A stretch of 64,000 nucleotides of DNA from contig BNCN01000001.1 in the NCBI GenBank assembly GCA_014656495.1, forward strand, positions 806,001 through 870,000, read 5' to 3'. This document shows positions 38,929 through 47,357 of the stretch, one piece after another (position 1 is the first letter of the stretch; each line of letters opens with the position of its first letter). The notes under the pieces are model-generated. The model ran no database searches. It had not been told where the DNA came from and saw only the letters and a list, made by a program, of their open reading frames with translations. The DNA is from Comamonas sp. KCTC 72670. Lineage in GTDB: Bacteria > Myxococcota > Myxococcia > Myxococcales > Myxococcaceae. A program made the translations under genes and the position numbers.

Positions 38929-40539
38929 GTGTCCACCGACTACCGGCTGCTCGAAGCGCTGCCCATCCCCACCGCCGTCCTCCGCGGCGAGCAGGTGCTG
39001 CGGGTCAACGCGGCGCTCGCCTCCCTGCTGGGCGTCCCGGGCTCGGAGCTGGAGGCCGCCACCGTCACCGAGAACATCCGCCGCTTCGTCCCCGAGGAGC
39101 GCGGCTGGGTGGAGCCGCTGTTCGAGGCCGTCGCGCGGGGCGAGCCGCCGCCCGAAGGCCCCGTGTGGCTGCGCATCCAACGCGCGGATGGCGCGCAGCG
39201 GACCCTCTCGTTGCGGCACGCCCCCGGCGCCCAACCGGAGGAGCTGGTGGTGGTGCTGATGGAGGCGGACGCGGAGGACTCCGTGCGGCGCCTCACGGAG
39301 GCGCTCGTGGCCGCCGCGTCCACCATGCTGCGCTGCCGCGACGAGCGGTCCGTCCTGGAGACGGCGGTGGACGCCGTGTTCCGCCAGGGCTTCGCGGTGT
39401 CCGTCATGCACCTGGACGGCGACACGTTCCGGCACGGCCCCATGCGCCAACACCCCTTCAGCGAGGCCGAGGCCGAGCGGATGTACGGCATGCCCCTGCG
39501 GGACGTGCGCATCCCGGGCGCCGCCATGCCGCACTTCCTGGAGGTGCTCGAGCGGCGCAAGGCGGCCTTCCACCACGACATGCTCGGCGTGGCCCGCTAC
39601 GTCCAGACGCCCGACGCGGTGGGCACCTTCCGCCGCCTCCATCCGCCCGACAGCCGGGGCCTGGACGCGCCCATCCTCGTGGACGGCCAGCCCTTCGGCG
39701 TGCTCTCCGTGCAGGGCCCCGCGCTCACCCCGGCGGGCGCCAGCACCCTGGAGCTGTTCGCGCAGCTGGTGGGCGGCGCGCTGGAGAACGTGCGCCACCA
39801 CGAGACGTCCGCGGTGCGGCTGGAGGAGGTCTCCCGGCTCCAGGACGAGCTGGTCGCGCGCGAGCGGCTCGAGGTGCTGGGCGAGGCCGCGGGCGTGGTG
39901 GCCCACGAGGTCCGCAACCCGCTGGGCGCCATCCTCAACGCGGTGGCGGTGCTCCGCCGCGAGGCGCACCTGGGCCCCACGGGGCAGGCCGCGGTGGGCA
40001 TGCTGGAGGAGGAGGCCATCCGCCTGGAGGACATCGTCCGGGACCTGCTGGACGTGGTGCGCCCGCTGGAGCCGCGCCCCCGTCCGCTCCAGTTGGGCGA
40101 GCTGGTGCGGCGCGCGCTGGGGCAGATGCACGGCCCGCCAGACGCGCCCACGCTGCGCTTCAGCGTGGACGAGGCCGCGGAGACGCCGTCACTCGAAGGG
40201 GATGAGACGCTGCTGCAGCTCGCGGTGACGCACCTGGTACGCAACGCGGTGCAGGCCTCGCCCGCGGGCGGCAAGGTGCGCATGACGGTGGAGCCGGCGA
40301 ACGGCGGCGTGCGGCTGGTGGTGGAGGACGAGGGCCCCGGCATCCCCGACGTGGACCCGCAGCGCGTCTTCCAGCCCTTCTTCCTGACGCGCGCCAACGG
40401 CCGCGGGCTGGGGCTGGCCATCGTCCGGCGCGTGGTGCTGGCCCACGAGGGCAGCGTGCGCGCCAGCAGCCGGCCGCGCGGCGGCGCCCGCTTCGAGCTG
40501 TGGCTGCCGCTGGTGCCTAACCGTATGTCTCTCGCTTGA
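38929..40539 (+). CDS. PAS-GAF sensor histidine kinase
   Basis: A ~536-aa soluble kinase. It has a PAS domain (TDYRLLEALPIPTAVLRGEQ, residues ~5-110), then a GAF domain (~125-280), then HisKA with H326 in GVVAHEVRNPLGAILNAVAV. The ATPase follows with HLVRNAVQAS, EDEGPGIPD and NGRGLGLAIV. AGAGGA lies eight bases before GTG 38929; ATG 38920 would be too close. The frame is open back to 38800. No partner response regulator is adjacent. The last 23 bp overlap the end of the convergent reductase gene. Confidence 0.92.
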   Translation: MSTDYRLLEALPIPTAVLRGEQVLRVNAALASLLGVPGSELEAATVTENIRRFVPEERGWVEPLFEAVARGEPPPEGPVWLRIQRADGAQRTLSLRHAPGAQPEELVVVLMEADAEDSVRRLTEALVAAASTMLRCRDERSVLETAVDAVFRQGFAVSVMHLDGDTFRHGPMRQHPFSEAEAERMYGMPLRDVRIPGAAMPHFLEVLERRKAAFHHDMLGVARYVQTPDAVGTFRRLHPPDSRGLDAPILVDGQPFGVLSVQGPALTPAGASTLELFAQLVGGALENVRHHETSAVRLEEVSRLQDELVARERLEVLGEAAGVVAHEVRNPLGAILNAVAVLRREAHLGPTGQAAVGMLEEEAIRLEDIVRDLLDVVRPLEPRPRPLQLGELVRRALGQMHGPPDAPTLRFSVDEAAETPSLEGDETLLQLAVTHLVRNAVQASPAGGKVRMTVEPANGGVRLVVEDEGPGIPDVDPQRVFQPFFLTRANGRGLGLAIVRRVVLAHEGSVRASSRPRGGARFELWLPLVPNRMSLA

Positions 40540-41407
40540 TGCGCTTGTCCTCGATGCCGAGCGCATGGAGGTGGCCCAGCACCGTCTCCATGAAGCGCGG
40601 CGTGGAGGGCGTGCGCGTCTCCAGCGCCTTGCGCCGGTCCCAGGGGGTGATGGCGGGGCCGCACGCGTACACCAGGCACGTGTCGCGGTCCTGAATCAGC
40701 TCCTCCAGCAGCGCCTGCCCCACGCGGCCCTTGCGCACGTTGTGTCCGTAGCGCGTCTCGTCCGTCTCCCGCGTGAGCGTGTGCACCACGCGGACGCGGT
40801 CCGGGTGCAGGCGCTCCAGCGCGGCCAGCTCGTCGCCGTACAGGACGTCGCCCCAGGTCTTGCTGGAGAAGACGAAGGTGTGGCGCAGCTTCAAGCCCCG
40901 GTGGAGCGCGTCCTTGAGGATGGCGAAGTTGGGCACCGCGCCGGAGCCCGCCACCAGGTGGACGATGTGGCCGGTGCGCGCCTCCACGTCCTCCGGGAGC
41001 ACGTAGGGGCCCATGAAGGCCATCACCTTCATGCGCGCGCCGGTGAGCCGACCGTGCACGAGGTAGGGCGACAGCAGGGGCGGATAGCGGGTGAGGCCGG
41101 GGATGAACTCCTCGTCCTTCACGGTGATGGCCACCAGCGGCTCGTGCGGCGCGGAGGCGAGCGAGTAGGAACGCTGCGGCTCCTTTCGCCCCTTCTGCTC
41201 CTGGAGGTAGGACGACAGGCGCCCCAGGGCGGGGAACTGGTGCGGGTCGATGTTGAGGAACTGCCCGGCCTTGTAGTCCAGCGGCGCGCCACCGAAATCG
41301 AGGAAGAGCGTTGCCGTGTCGTGCGTGTCCATGCGGACGTGGTCAACGGTGACCTCGTACTCCACGGGCTTCTTCGCGCGGGACGCGCGGACTTCGACCG
41401 AACTCAT
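40517..41407 (-). CDS. Ferredoxin-NADP reductase-type FAD oxidoreductase
   Basis: A 296-aa flavoprotein of the FNR/phthalate-dioxygenase-reductase superfamily. An FAD-binding beta barrel has PQRSYSLASAPHE (RxYS motif) near residue 88. The NAD(P)-binding part starts GHIVHLVAGSGAVPNFAILKD (GSG.AP motif) and ends VYACGPAITPWDRR. No [2Fe-2S] cluster is seen. It transfers electrons between NAD(P)H and an unknown partner. It is divergent from the acyltransferase gene with a 204-bp gap. Confidence 0.9.
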   Translation of the reverse strand: MSSVEVRASRAKKPVEYEVTVDHVRMDTHDTATLFLDFGGAPLDYKAGQFLNIDPHQFPALGRLSSYLQEQKGRKEPQRSYSLASAPHEPLVAITVKDEEFIPGLTRYPPLLSPYLVHGRLTGARMKVMAFMGPYVLPEDVEARTGHIVHLVAGSGAVPNFAILKDALHRGLKLRHTFVFSSKTWGDVLYGDELAALERLHPDRVRVVHTLTRETDETRYGHNVRKGRVGQALLEELIQDRDTCLVYACGPAITPWDRRKALETRTPSTPRFMETVLGHLHALGIEDKRIKRETYG

Positions 41408-41611
41408 GACGCTCCCATAGCCCAACCCGCGCCCCCCTGCCGATGGCATTGCGTGGCGTCCCGCGCGCGCGGAGCCTTCCGCCGTTCTCCTTCCCGTCCC
41501 ACGGTCGGAAAGCAGCGTTGGCTGAACGACGGCCCGCCCAGCGGCCGGGGCGGCGGGCGGTGTAGGTGCTGACGGACGACGGTCTTCGGAACTACATCTG
41601 CGGGAGGAACG

Positions 41612-42412
41612 TTGAGGGCCTGGGGGGCAACCGTCCCCCAAGCCAGAGGCAATCGACCCGTGCTGCGCATTTTCTTCTTCCTGTTGTCGAAGCTGCCCGA
41701 CGGCCCCCGCCAGCAGGCGGTCCGCGTGTTGATGGATGGCGTCTGGAACGCCCTGGCCCGGGAGCAGGTCCTCGGACGGGAGAACATCCCGGACCAGCCC
41801 TGCCTCTTCATCTGCAACCACCTGTCCAACGCGGACGGCTTCACGCTGGACCGGGCCTTCCGGCCGCGGAAGGTCATCTTCCTGGCCGGGGTGAAGCTGC
41901 AGAGCACTGTGATGACGCGCCTGGCCTCGGAGACGATGGAGACCATCGCCATCCGCCCCAACTCGCCCGACATCGAGGCCATGCGGCGGGCCCTGGAGAC
42001 GCTCAAGGCCGGCAAGTCCGTGCTCATCTTCCCGGAGGGCGCCCGCAGCCGCACCGGCACGCTCACCCAGGCGAAGAAGGGCCTGTCCCTGATTGCCCGG
42101 CGCGCGGGCGTCCCCGTGGTGCCCGTGGCGATCCAGGGCACCGAGCAACTGATGCCCATCAACGACTCCGACATGGGCGGAGAGCGGCTGTTCAAGGCCG
42201 ACGTCATCGTCCGCTTCGGGCCTCCCTTCCGCGTGGAGGATTTGGAGGCCCAGGTGGCGAGCGCCGAGGACCCTCGGCAGGCGCTGGTGGACGCGATGAT
42301 GGGCAAGGTCGCCGCGCTGCTGCCGGAGCGGTACCGGGGCGTCTACGCCGACGCCCCGGCCCCCGTGGCCTCGGCGCCGGACTGGCAGCGGCCTTCCGCG
42401 CCCGCGCCCTGA
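41612..42412 (+). CDS. 1-acyl-glycerol-3-phosphate acyltransferase family (PlsC-like)
   Basis: A 266-aa acyltransferase. The HX4D motif is NHLSNADGF near residue 67 and the phosphate-binding motif FPEGARSRTGTL near 147. PVVPVAIQGTE follows. GGGAGG at 41602-41607 stands five bases before TTG 41612, so a rare TTG start is likely. It probably acylates a lysophospholipid or related acceptor at the membrane. The Ala/Pro-rich C-tail is unusual. Confidence 0.88.
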   Translation: MRAWGATVPQARGNRPVLRIFFFLLSKLPDGPRQQAVRVLMDGVWNALAREQVLGRENIPDQPCLFICNHLSNADGFTLDRAFRPRKVIFLAGVKLQSTVMTRLASETMETIAIRPNSPDIEAMRRALETLKAGKSVLIFPEGARSRTGTLTQAKKGLSLIARRAGVPVVPVAIQGTEQLMPINDSDMGGERLFKADVIVRFGPPFRVEDLEAQVASAEDPRQALVDAMMGKVAALLPERYRGVYADAPAPVASAPDWQRPSAPAP

Positions 42413-42446
42413 ATGAGGCATTGCGGCGCGCGCCGGGACGCGGACA

Positions 42447-43598
42447 ATGGCGCTTCCCGTGACGCGCGCCCCCACTGACGAACAGCTCTTCGTGTCCACC
42501 CTCCCCGGCCTGGAGCCCGCCCTGGAAGCGGAGGCTTCCGCGCTGGGCTGGCGGCCGCGCCTCGTGGAGGGCGGCGTGGAGCTGGAAGGCCCCCCCGGGC
42601 TGCACCAGGACGCCAACCTGCGCCTGCGCTGCGCCAGCCGCGTCCTGCTGCGGCTCGGCAGCTTCCGGGCCGGGGACTCCGACACCCTCACGGACCGGCT
42701 GAAGGCGCTCGACCTGTCGCGGGTCTGGAGCAGGGCATCAGCGCCCAAGCTGTCGGTGAGCATGCACCGCTCGCCGGTGCCGGGCCCGGAGGTCGTGTTC
42801 GACGCGGCGGCGTATGCGTGGGACCTGCCTTCGGTGGAGGAGGCGGGGCCGCTCGATGATGACGGTGGTGGCGGCGGCCTGACGCTGCTGGTGCGCGTGG
42901 ACCGCGACGTGTTCACCGTGAGCGCCGACACCACGGGCGAGGCGCTGCATCGCCGGGGTTATCGCCAGGAGGTCAGCCGCGCGCCGCTGCGTGAGACGCT
43001 GGCGGCGGGAATCCTCCGGCTCGCGGGGTACACCGGGCAGGAGCCGCTCGTGGACCCGATGTGTGGCTCGGGCACCTTCCTGGTGGAGGGGGCCTGGATG
43101 GCCATGCGCCGGGCGCCGGGCGTGCTGCGCGCCTTCGCCTTCGAGGGCTTCCCTTCTTTCTCCGCCGAGGACTGGGCTCGCCGCAAGGCGCGCGCGGAGG
43201 CGGAGGCGCTGGCGTCTCCCGGCGCGGCGATTCATGGCTACGACATCAACGCGGGCTCGCTGGGGACGGCGAGACGCAACGCCCGGCGCGCGGGGGTGAC
43301 GCTCGCGCTGGAGCGGCAGGACCTGCGGACGCTGAAGGCTCCGGTCGATGGGCCCGGGCTGGTGGTGGCGAATCCGCCCTACGGCAAGCGCGTGGGCGAA
43401 GCCGAGGACCTCCCCGGGTTGTACCGGGCCCTGGGGAACACGCTGCGCACGGGCTTCTCCGGGTGGCGCGCGGCGGTCATCCTTCCCGATGACTCGGGGT
43501 TGGTGAAGGCGCTGGGCCTGACGGGTGCGCGGAGCTTGCCAGTGCGCAATGGCGGGCTGCGGTGCCGGCTGCTGCTCGCGGACCTCGGCTCGCGCTGA
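42447..43598 (+). CDS. THUMP-domain RNA methyltransferase (RlmL/Trm14-like)
   Basis: A 383-aa enzyme. Residues ~1-160 are a THUMP-type RNA-binding region starting LFVSTLPGLEPALEAEA. The Rossmann methyltransferase contains PLVDPMCGSGTFLVEGAWMA and the catalytic NPPYGKRVGE, which point to N2-guanine methylation. Homologs modify 23S rRNA (G2445) or tRNA. The length fits single-domain RlmL forms. It ends 56 bp before the pseudouridine synthase gene, same strand. Confidence 0.92.
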   Translation: MALPVTRAPTDEQLFVSTLPGLEPALEAEASALGWRPRLVEGGVELEGPPGLHQDANLRLRCASRVLLRLGSFRAGDSDTLTDRLKALDLSRVWSRASAPKLSVSMHRSPVPGPEVVFDAAAYAWDLPSVEEAGPLDDDGGGGGLTLLVRVDRDVFTVSADTTGEALHRRGYRQEVSRAPLRETLAAGILRLAGYTGQEPLVDPMCGSGTFLVEGAWMAMRRAPGVLRAFAFEGFPSFSAEDWARRKARAEAEALASPGAAIHGYDINAGSLGTARRNARRAGVTLALERQDLRTLKAPVDGPGLVVANPPYGKRVGEAEDLPGLYRALGNTLRTGFSGWRAAVILPDDSGLVKALGLTGARSLPVRNGGLRCRLLLADLGSR

Positions 43599-43654
43599 CG
43601 TCCGTTGACGTGCTCGAGGTGCGAGGCAACGTCCAGCCGTGGTAACGCAGCGCC

Positions 43655-45334
43655 GTGGAAACGTGGTTCACGCCCTTCGAGCCGCAGCCCCTCGCCGAGG
43701 ACCTTCCCGGGCGCTTCCCTCATCCCTTCGACGAGGGTGCTCCCCATGCGCTCGCATTGCGGGCCGCCGAGACACTCCAAGCGGAGCTGCGGTCGGGGAA
43801 CATCGCCCCTGGGCTACCGGCTGCGTGCCTCGACTCCGCCGAGGGAGGGAAGATGTTCGGCGTCCTCGTCGTCGAAGCTCCCGATGGACGCGTGGGCTTC
43901 CTCCGCGCCTTCTCCGGAATGCTCGCCGGACGCTGGGACGTCCCTGGATTCGTGCCGCCCCTCTTTCAACGAGAGGCTCGCGAGCAGTTGGAACCGGCGG
44001 GCGAAGCCCAGGTGAAACGCATGTGGGCGCGTGAGGAAGCATTCCGGTCCTCGGACGAGCGCACAGCTACGCAGGCCGCGCACGATGCACTGACCGCGAA
44101 CCACGCTGCGGCCCGTGCGCAGATGCGCATCACCCATGAGGCCCGCCGGAAGCAACGCCATGCACGGCGCGCGGAACTCACCGCGTCAGCGGCGTTGGAC
44201 GCGGAGACGAAGCGTACGGGCTTGCACGCGCTCGACCAGGAGAGCCGAGGCGACAAGGCGGAGCTGCGCAGACTGGAAGCGGCTCACGTCGAAGCGCTGC
44301 GCCTGCTCACGCCACGGAGGACACGACTGGAGCGCCGGCTGCGCGCCATGGAGCGCTTGAGGCTCTTCGTCTGCCGAGCCCTGATGAAGCGCCTGCACGA
44401 CACCTACGTGGTGCCCAACGTCCGGGGCGATCGTCGGCCTCTCAGGAGTCTGTACCCTGGCGGAGAGCCGCCCTCGGGCGCTGCGGACTGCGCGGCGCCC
44501 AAGTTGCTGGCACATGCGCTCGCCCACGGACTCCGACCCTTGGCACTCGCCGAGTTCTGGTGGGGCGCGCCCCCTCCCGCCGGGGGCCGAGCCAGCGGCG
44601 CGTACTATCCCGCGTGCAAGGACAAGTGCGGCCCCCTGCTGCCGTACATGCTGGAGGGGCTGTCCGTCTCCGCACCCCGGCCCTTCGCGCCTCCCTCGCT
44701 GGCGTCGCGGGAACTGGACATCGTCTTCGAGGACGACTGGCTCGTGGTCGTGGACAAGCCCGAGGGCCTGCTCTCCGTGCCCGCGAAGGACACCTCGGTG
44801 GAGGACTCCGTGCAGGCACGGCTGCGCACGCGCTACCCCGGTGAACCGGGAATCCTGCTCGCACACCGGCTCGACCTGGATACGTCGGGGCTGCTCGTCG
44901 CCGCCAAGGACCTGCGCACATATGCAGCGCTTCAACGCATGTTCGCTGAGCGCCATGTCCACAAGCGCTACGTGGCCTGGGTCGAGGGAACGGTCGCCGG
45001 TGAGCGCGGAACCATCGACTTTCCCATGCGCGTGGACCTCGACGACCGGCCCCGCCAGATTCACGACCCCGTCCATGGAAAGCCCGCGGTGACGGAGTGG
45101 CACGTGCTCGAGCGGCGCGGCGGACGGACCAAGGTGGCCCTCTTCCCGCTCACCGGAAGGACACATCAACTGCGCGTGCACGCGGCGCATCCGCTGGGCC
45201 TCGGTGCGCCCATCGTCGGAGACCGGCTCTACGGCCACCCAGGGGCTCGGCTGCACCTGCACGCGGAAGCACTCGCATTCCAGCATCCCGTCACGGGCCA
45301 ACCCATCGCGTTGGAGCGGCCCGCGCCCTTCTGA
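43655..45334 (+). CDS. RluA-family pseudouridine synthase with long N-terminal extension
   Basis: A 559-aa protein. The last ~215 residues are the catalytic domain: DIVFEDDWLVVVDKPEGLLS, catalytic Asp in HRLDLDTSGLLVAAK, then GRTHQLRVHAAHPLG. The first ~340 residues have a globular start (WFTPFEPQPLAEDLPGRF) and a long charged coiled coil (~125-245), found in one RluA subgroup of gamma- and deltaproteobacteria. It modifies rRNA or tRNA uridines; the extension probably guides RNA choice. The codon usage in the coiled coil is less GC-biased. Confidence 0.92.
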   Translation: METWFTPFEPQPLAEDLPGRFPHPFDEGAPHALALRAAETLQAELRSGNIAPGLPAACLDSAEGGKMFGVLVVEAPDGRVGFLRAFSGMLAGRWDVPGFVPPLFQREAREQLEPAGEAQVKRMWAREEAFRSSDERTATQAAHDALTANHAAARAQMRITHEARRKQRHARRAELTASAALDAETKRTGLHALDQESRGDKAELRRLEAAHVEALRLLTPRRTRLERRLRAMERLRLFVCRALMKRLHDTYVVPNVRGDRRPLRSLYPGGEPPSGAADCAAPKLLAHALAHGLRPLALAEFWWGAPPPAGGRASGAYYPACKDKCGPLLPYMLEGLSVSAPRPFAPPSLASRELDIVFEDDWLVVVDKPEGLLSVPAKDTSVEDSVQARLRTRYPGEPGILLAHRLDLDTSGLLVAAKDLRTYAALQRMFAERHVHKRYVAWVEGTVAGERGTIDFPMRVDLDDRPRQIHDPVHGKPAVTEWHVLERRGGRTKVALFPLTGRTHQLRVHAAHPLGLGAPIVGDRLYGHPGARLHLHAEALAFQHPVTGQPIALERPAPF

Positions 45335-45343
45335 CAGCATAGT

Positions 45344-45889
45344 TCAGTTGGGCTGAGCGACGGAGTAGCCGCAGTGGGCAAACCATCCCACGGTGTCTCC
45401 TGGAGATATGGCCGCCAGGGCCAGTTTGATGCCCTGGCGTAGTGCGGACCGAGTACGCAGCCGCCACTTGCGCAGCAGCGCCTTGAACTTGCTCCACGCC
45501 AGCTCAATGGGACTGAAGTCCGGACTGTAGGGAGGCAGGAAGACGACTCGGGCGCCTCGCGACTCGATGACGTCGATGAGTGCGCGGCACTTGTGCACGG
45601 CCAGATTGTCCCAGATGACCACCTGACCGGGTCGCAGGATGGGCACCAGATGGTCCAGGACGAAGCGGCCCCAGACTTCCAGGCTGGTGCCGCCCTCTAC
45701 CTCCATGTGGGCCTCGATGCCCTGGAGCGTTAGGGCGCCGAGCACCGTTGTCACGCAGCCCCGGTTGCGCGGCACTGCCTCGCCCGTCAGGCGTTCGCCC
45801 ACAGGCGCTCGCCCGTGAGTGCGGGTCATATCCGTGCGACTGCCTGTCTCATCGACCACAACGAGCGTGTCGGGGTCGACCCGCTGCAT
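45344..45889 (-). CDS. IS630 transposase, catalytic part (orfB)
   Basis: The DDE catalytic domain: VVVDETGSRTDMTRTHG (first Asp), VVIWDNLAVHKC (second Asp) and PPYSPDFSPIELAWSKFK (Glu). All three residues are intact. In-frame reading extends upstream of the first ATG (45889) through LHATERDAEAVEALRWAYA to the A-run at 45957-45962, so it is made as a fusion with the HTH part by frameshifting. It ends in the left terminal repeat. Confidence 0.88.
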   Translation of the reverse strand: MQRVDPDTLVVVDETGSRTDMTRTHGRAPVGERLTGEAVPRNRGCVTTVLGALTLQGIEAHMEVEGGTSLEVWGRFVLDHLVPILRPGQVVIWDNLAVHKCRALIDVIESRGARVVFLPPYSPDFSPIELAWSKFKALLRKWRLRTRSALRQGIKLALAAISPGDTVGWFAHCGYSVAQPN

Positions 45890-46304
45890 GCGGAGCGCAT
45901 ACGCCCAGCGCAGCGCCTCTACCGCCTCCGCATCGCGCTCGGTCGCGTGGAGAGACTTTTTTACGTGTCAGTCCCATGCGTCGCAGCGCGCGATTCACCG
46001 TCGAGTGATTGATGGAGCACCCAGTACGTACCGCGTAGACCCGCGCCAGCTCCTCGTCGGTGGTGTCGGGGTGCTCACCCACCCACTGCCGCAGAATGTC
46101 TTCGCCCGCCGCATCCACCTTGCGGGGAGCCCCGCCCCCATGAGGACGGGCGCAGACGCTCCCGCTGGTCTCGAAGCGGGCGATGTAGCGACGCACCGTG
46201 GCGTAGCCGAGCATAAAGCGACGGGCGATAGCACTCTTGCCCTCGCCCTGTTGCCAGGCCGCGATAACGCGCTCGCGCAGGTCGAGCGAATGGGTTCCAG
46301 ACAT
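45849..46304 (-). CDS. IS630 transposase, HTH part (orfA)
   Basis: The N-terminal DNA-binding part starts MSGTHSLDLRERVIAAWQQG. A helix-turn-helix with ARRFMLGYATVRRYIARF follows, then GGGAPRKVDAAGEDIL and INHSTVNRALRRMGLTRKK. After the A6 run this frame continues in a low-quality Arg/Gly sequence, showing that the true continuation is in the other frame. The frame is open to 46349, but ATG 46304 fits the family. Confidence 0.85.
   Translation of the reverse strand: MSGTHSLDLRERVIAAWQQGEGKSAIARRFMLGYATVRRYIARFETSGSVCARPHGGGAPRKVDAAGEDILRQWVGEHPDTTDEELARVYAVRTGCSINHSTVNRALRRMGLTRKKVSPRDRARCGGGRGAALGVCAPHAAGRPRHARCGR
45956..45962 (-). promoter_or_regulatory. Transposase frameshift site (AAAAAAG)
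   Basis: The minus strand reads CGT AAA AAA GTC in orfA frame. The catalytic frame reads through AAG TCT CTC CAC. The change equals +1 (or -2), or loss of one A by polymerase slippage in the A6 run. Homology is continuous across this point. Confidence 0.7.
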
Positions 46305-46432
46305 GGCAGGCGTGACCTCCTCATCGGGGTAACAGCCCCGCCTGCTCACATCATCCGAACCTCGCTATGAGTTCGTGCGGACGACTGCGAGTGCGCGGGA
46401 CCTGCGCCGACGCCTCCGGGGCAGGCGTTGGA

Positions 46433-46497
46433 GCTCGCTGTTCGGAAATGTCGGGGGTTTGGGCCAGCAAATGTCCCGACATTTCCGAACAGCGAGC
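46433..46497. repeat. Perfect 23-bp inverted repeat with 19-base loop
   Basis: The left arm 46433-46455 starts GCTCGCTGTTCGG, and the right arm 46475-46497 ends CCGAACAGCGAGC. All 23 bases pair. It stands alone 67 bp from the IS end. No gene is seen in 46366-46680. It could be a bidirectional terminator, a protein-binding palindrome or a REP/MITE-like unit. Confidence 0.85.
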
Positions 46498-46680
46498 CCT
46501 CGCCCCTGTCTCGACCGCCCCCTACCCGGGCATGGCGCCAGGACCTGAAGAGAAGAACTCGCGGGTGACATCGCGCCACACCGTTCCGGACCTCCTGGCC
46601 AGAAGTGGGCCCCGACCGACCAGGAAGCGAAGCACCCACCCGGAGCGAGTGCCTCACTGAGGCATGGACATCAGCGCCCG

Positions 46681-46953
46681 TCAGAACCCGCAGCAGGCGA
46701 TGTACGCGTCCTGGCAACTGTTGCGGCAGGCCACGTCGCCATTGCAGGCGGCGAGACATGCCACGCGGTCCGGTCCGCAGAATGAAGGACAGGCCTCCAG
46801 GGGCCCCGGCACCTCACGAACCGCAACCTCGGTGGCGACGCACACGGGCTCGCCGACACGGACTTCATCCGGCGCCGCGCGCTGCGAGGCCAGGGTGACA
46901 CCGGAGACAGCCAACAACAGCAACGCGACGGACACGCCCTTCTTGTTGCGCAT
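46681..46953 (-). CDS. Small secreted Cys-rich protein
   Basis: A 90-aa protein, ATG 46953 with AGAGG upstream. The signal peptide MRNKKGVSVALLLLAVSGVT is followed by a cut near LAS. The mature end is Cys-dense: CPSFCGPDRVACLAACNGD, then VACRNSCQDAYIACCGF. The CxxxC-type repeats resemble small disulfide-rich proteins common in myxobacteria. Function unknown. It lies beside the large inverted repeat. Confidence 0.7.
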   Translation of the reverse strand: MRNKKGVSVALLLLAVSGVTLASQRAAPDEVRVGEPVCVATEVAVREVPGPLEACPSFCGPDRVACLAACNGDVACRNSCQDAYIACCGF

Positions 46954-46977
46954 GGGAGCCTCTTTCAGGGTTGGCAC

Positions 46978-47357
46978 AGCGGATACGCTCGCCTCGCCAC
47001 ACTCTGCGAGGCACGCATCACGATGCCAAGTGCCTGCGTGGCTGCCAATTCAGGTGCGGTTCGCCCGCCACGAAATAGTGCGCTTCACGTCAGCATTGGT
47101 ACATCGACTGCGCATGCACTGGCCCGCCCCGGGAAAGGGACGCGCGTCACGAGGCCAAGCGAAGCAGTGACCGGCCATCATGCGCCGACAGCCCTCCATG
47201 GTGCGGTACGACTCACGCCGAGACGGAAGACGGAAGGACTCGCTCGGCGGCGGCCCTGACGTCCGCAGCAGGAAGCAGAACCACCCGCTCGTCCCCATCC
47301 GCCCCGCGAGGCGTAGACGCGTTCGACAGAGACTCCATGGAGGCCAACAGGACCTTC
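46978..47357. other. Gene-free stretch before the tandem repeat
   Basis: I see no convincing gene here. The open frames on both strands have amino-acid compositions of chance reading. It separates the small Cys-rich gene's promoter side from the degenerate repeat copies that start at 47358. Confidence 0.4.

Larger units (their letters stand above)
45342..46365 (-). mobile_element. IS630-family insertion sequence
   Basis: About 1,024 bp, flanked by TA at 45340-45341 and 46366-46367, the target duplication typical of IS630/Tc1. The ends share only partial inverted repeats (AGTTGGGCTGA versus GGTTCGGATGA, 8 of 11). Two transposase frames span the whole element. The left end lies 7 bp after the pseudouridine synthase stop, so no gene is broken. 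Confidence 0.85.

Noticed and set aside
46346-46759. Minus-strand frame across the large inverted repeat
   Set aside because: No ribosome site, chance composition, and it overlaps both the IS end and the small Cys-rich gene.
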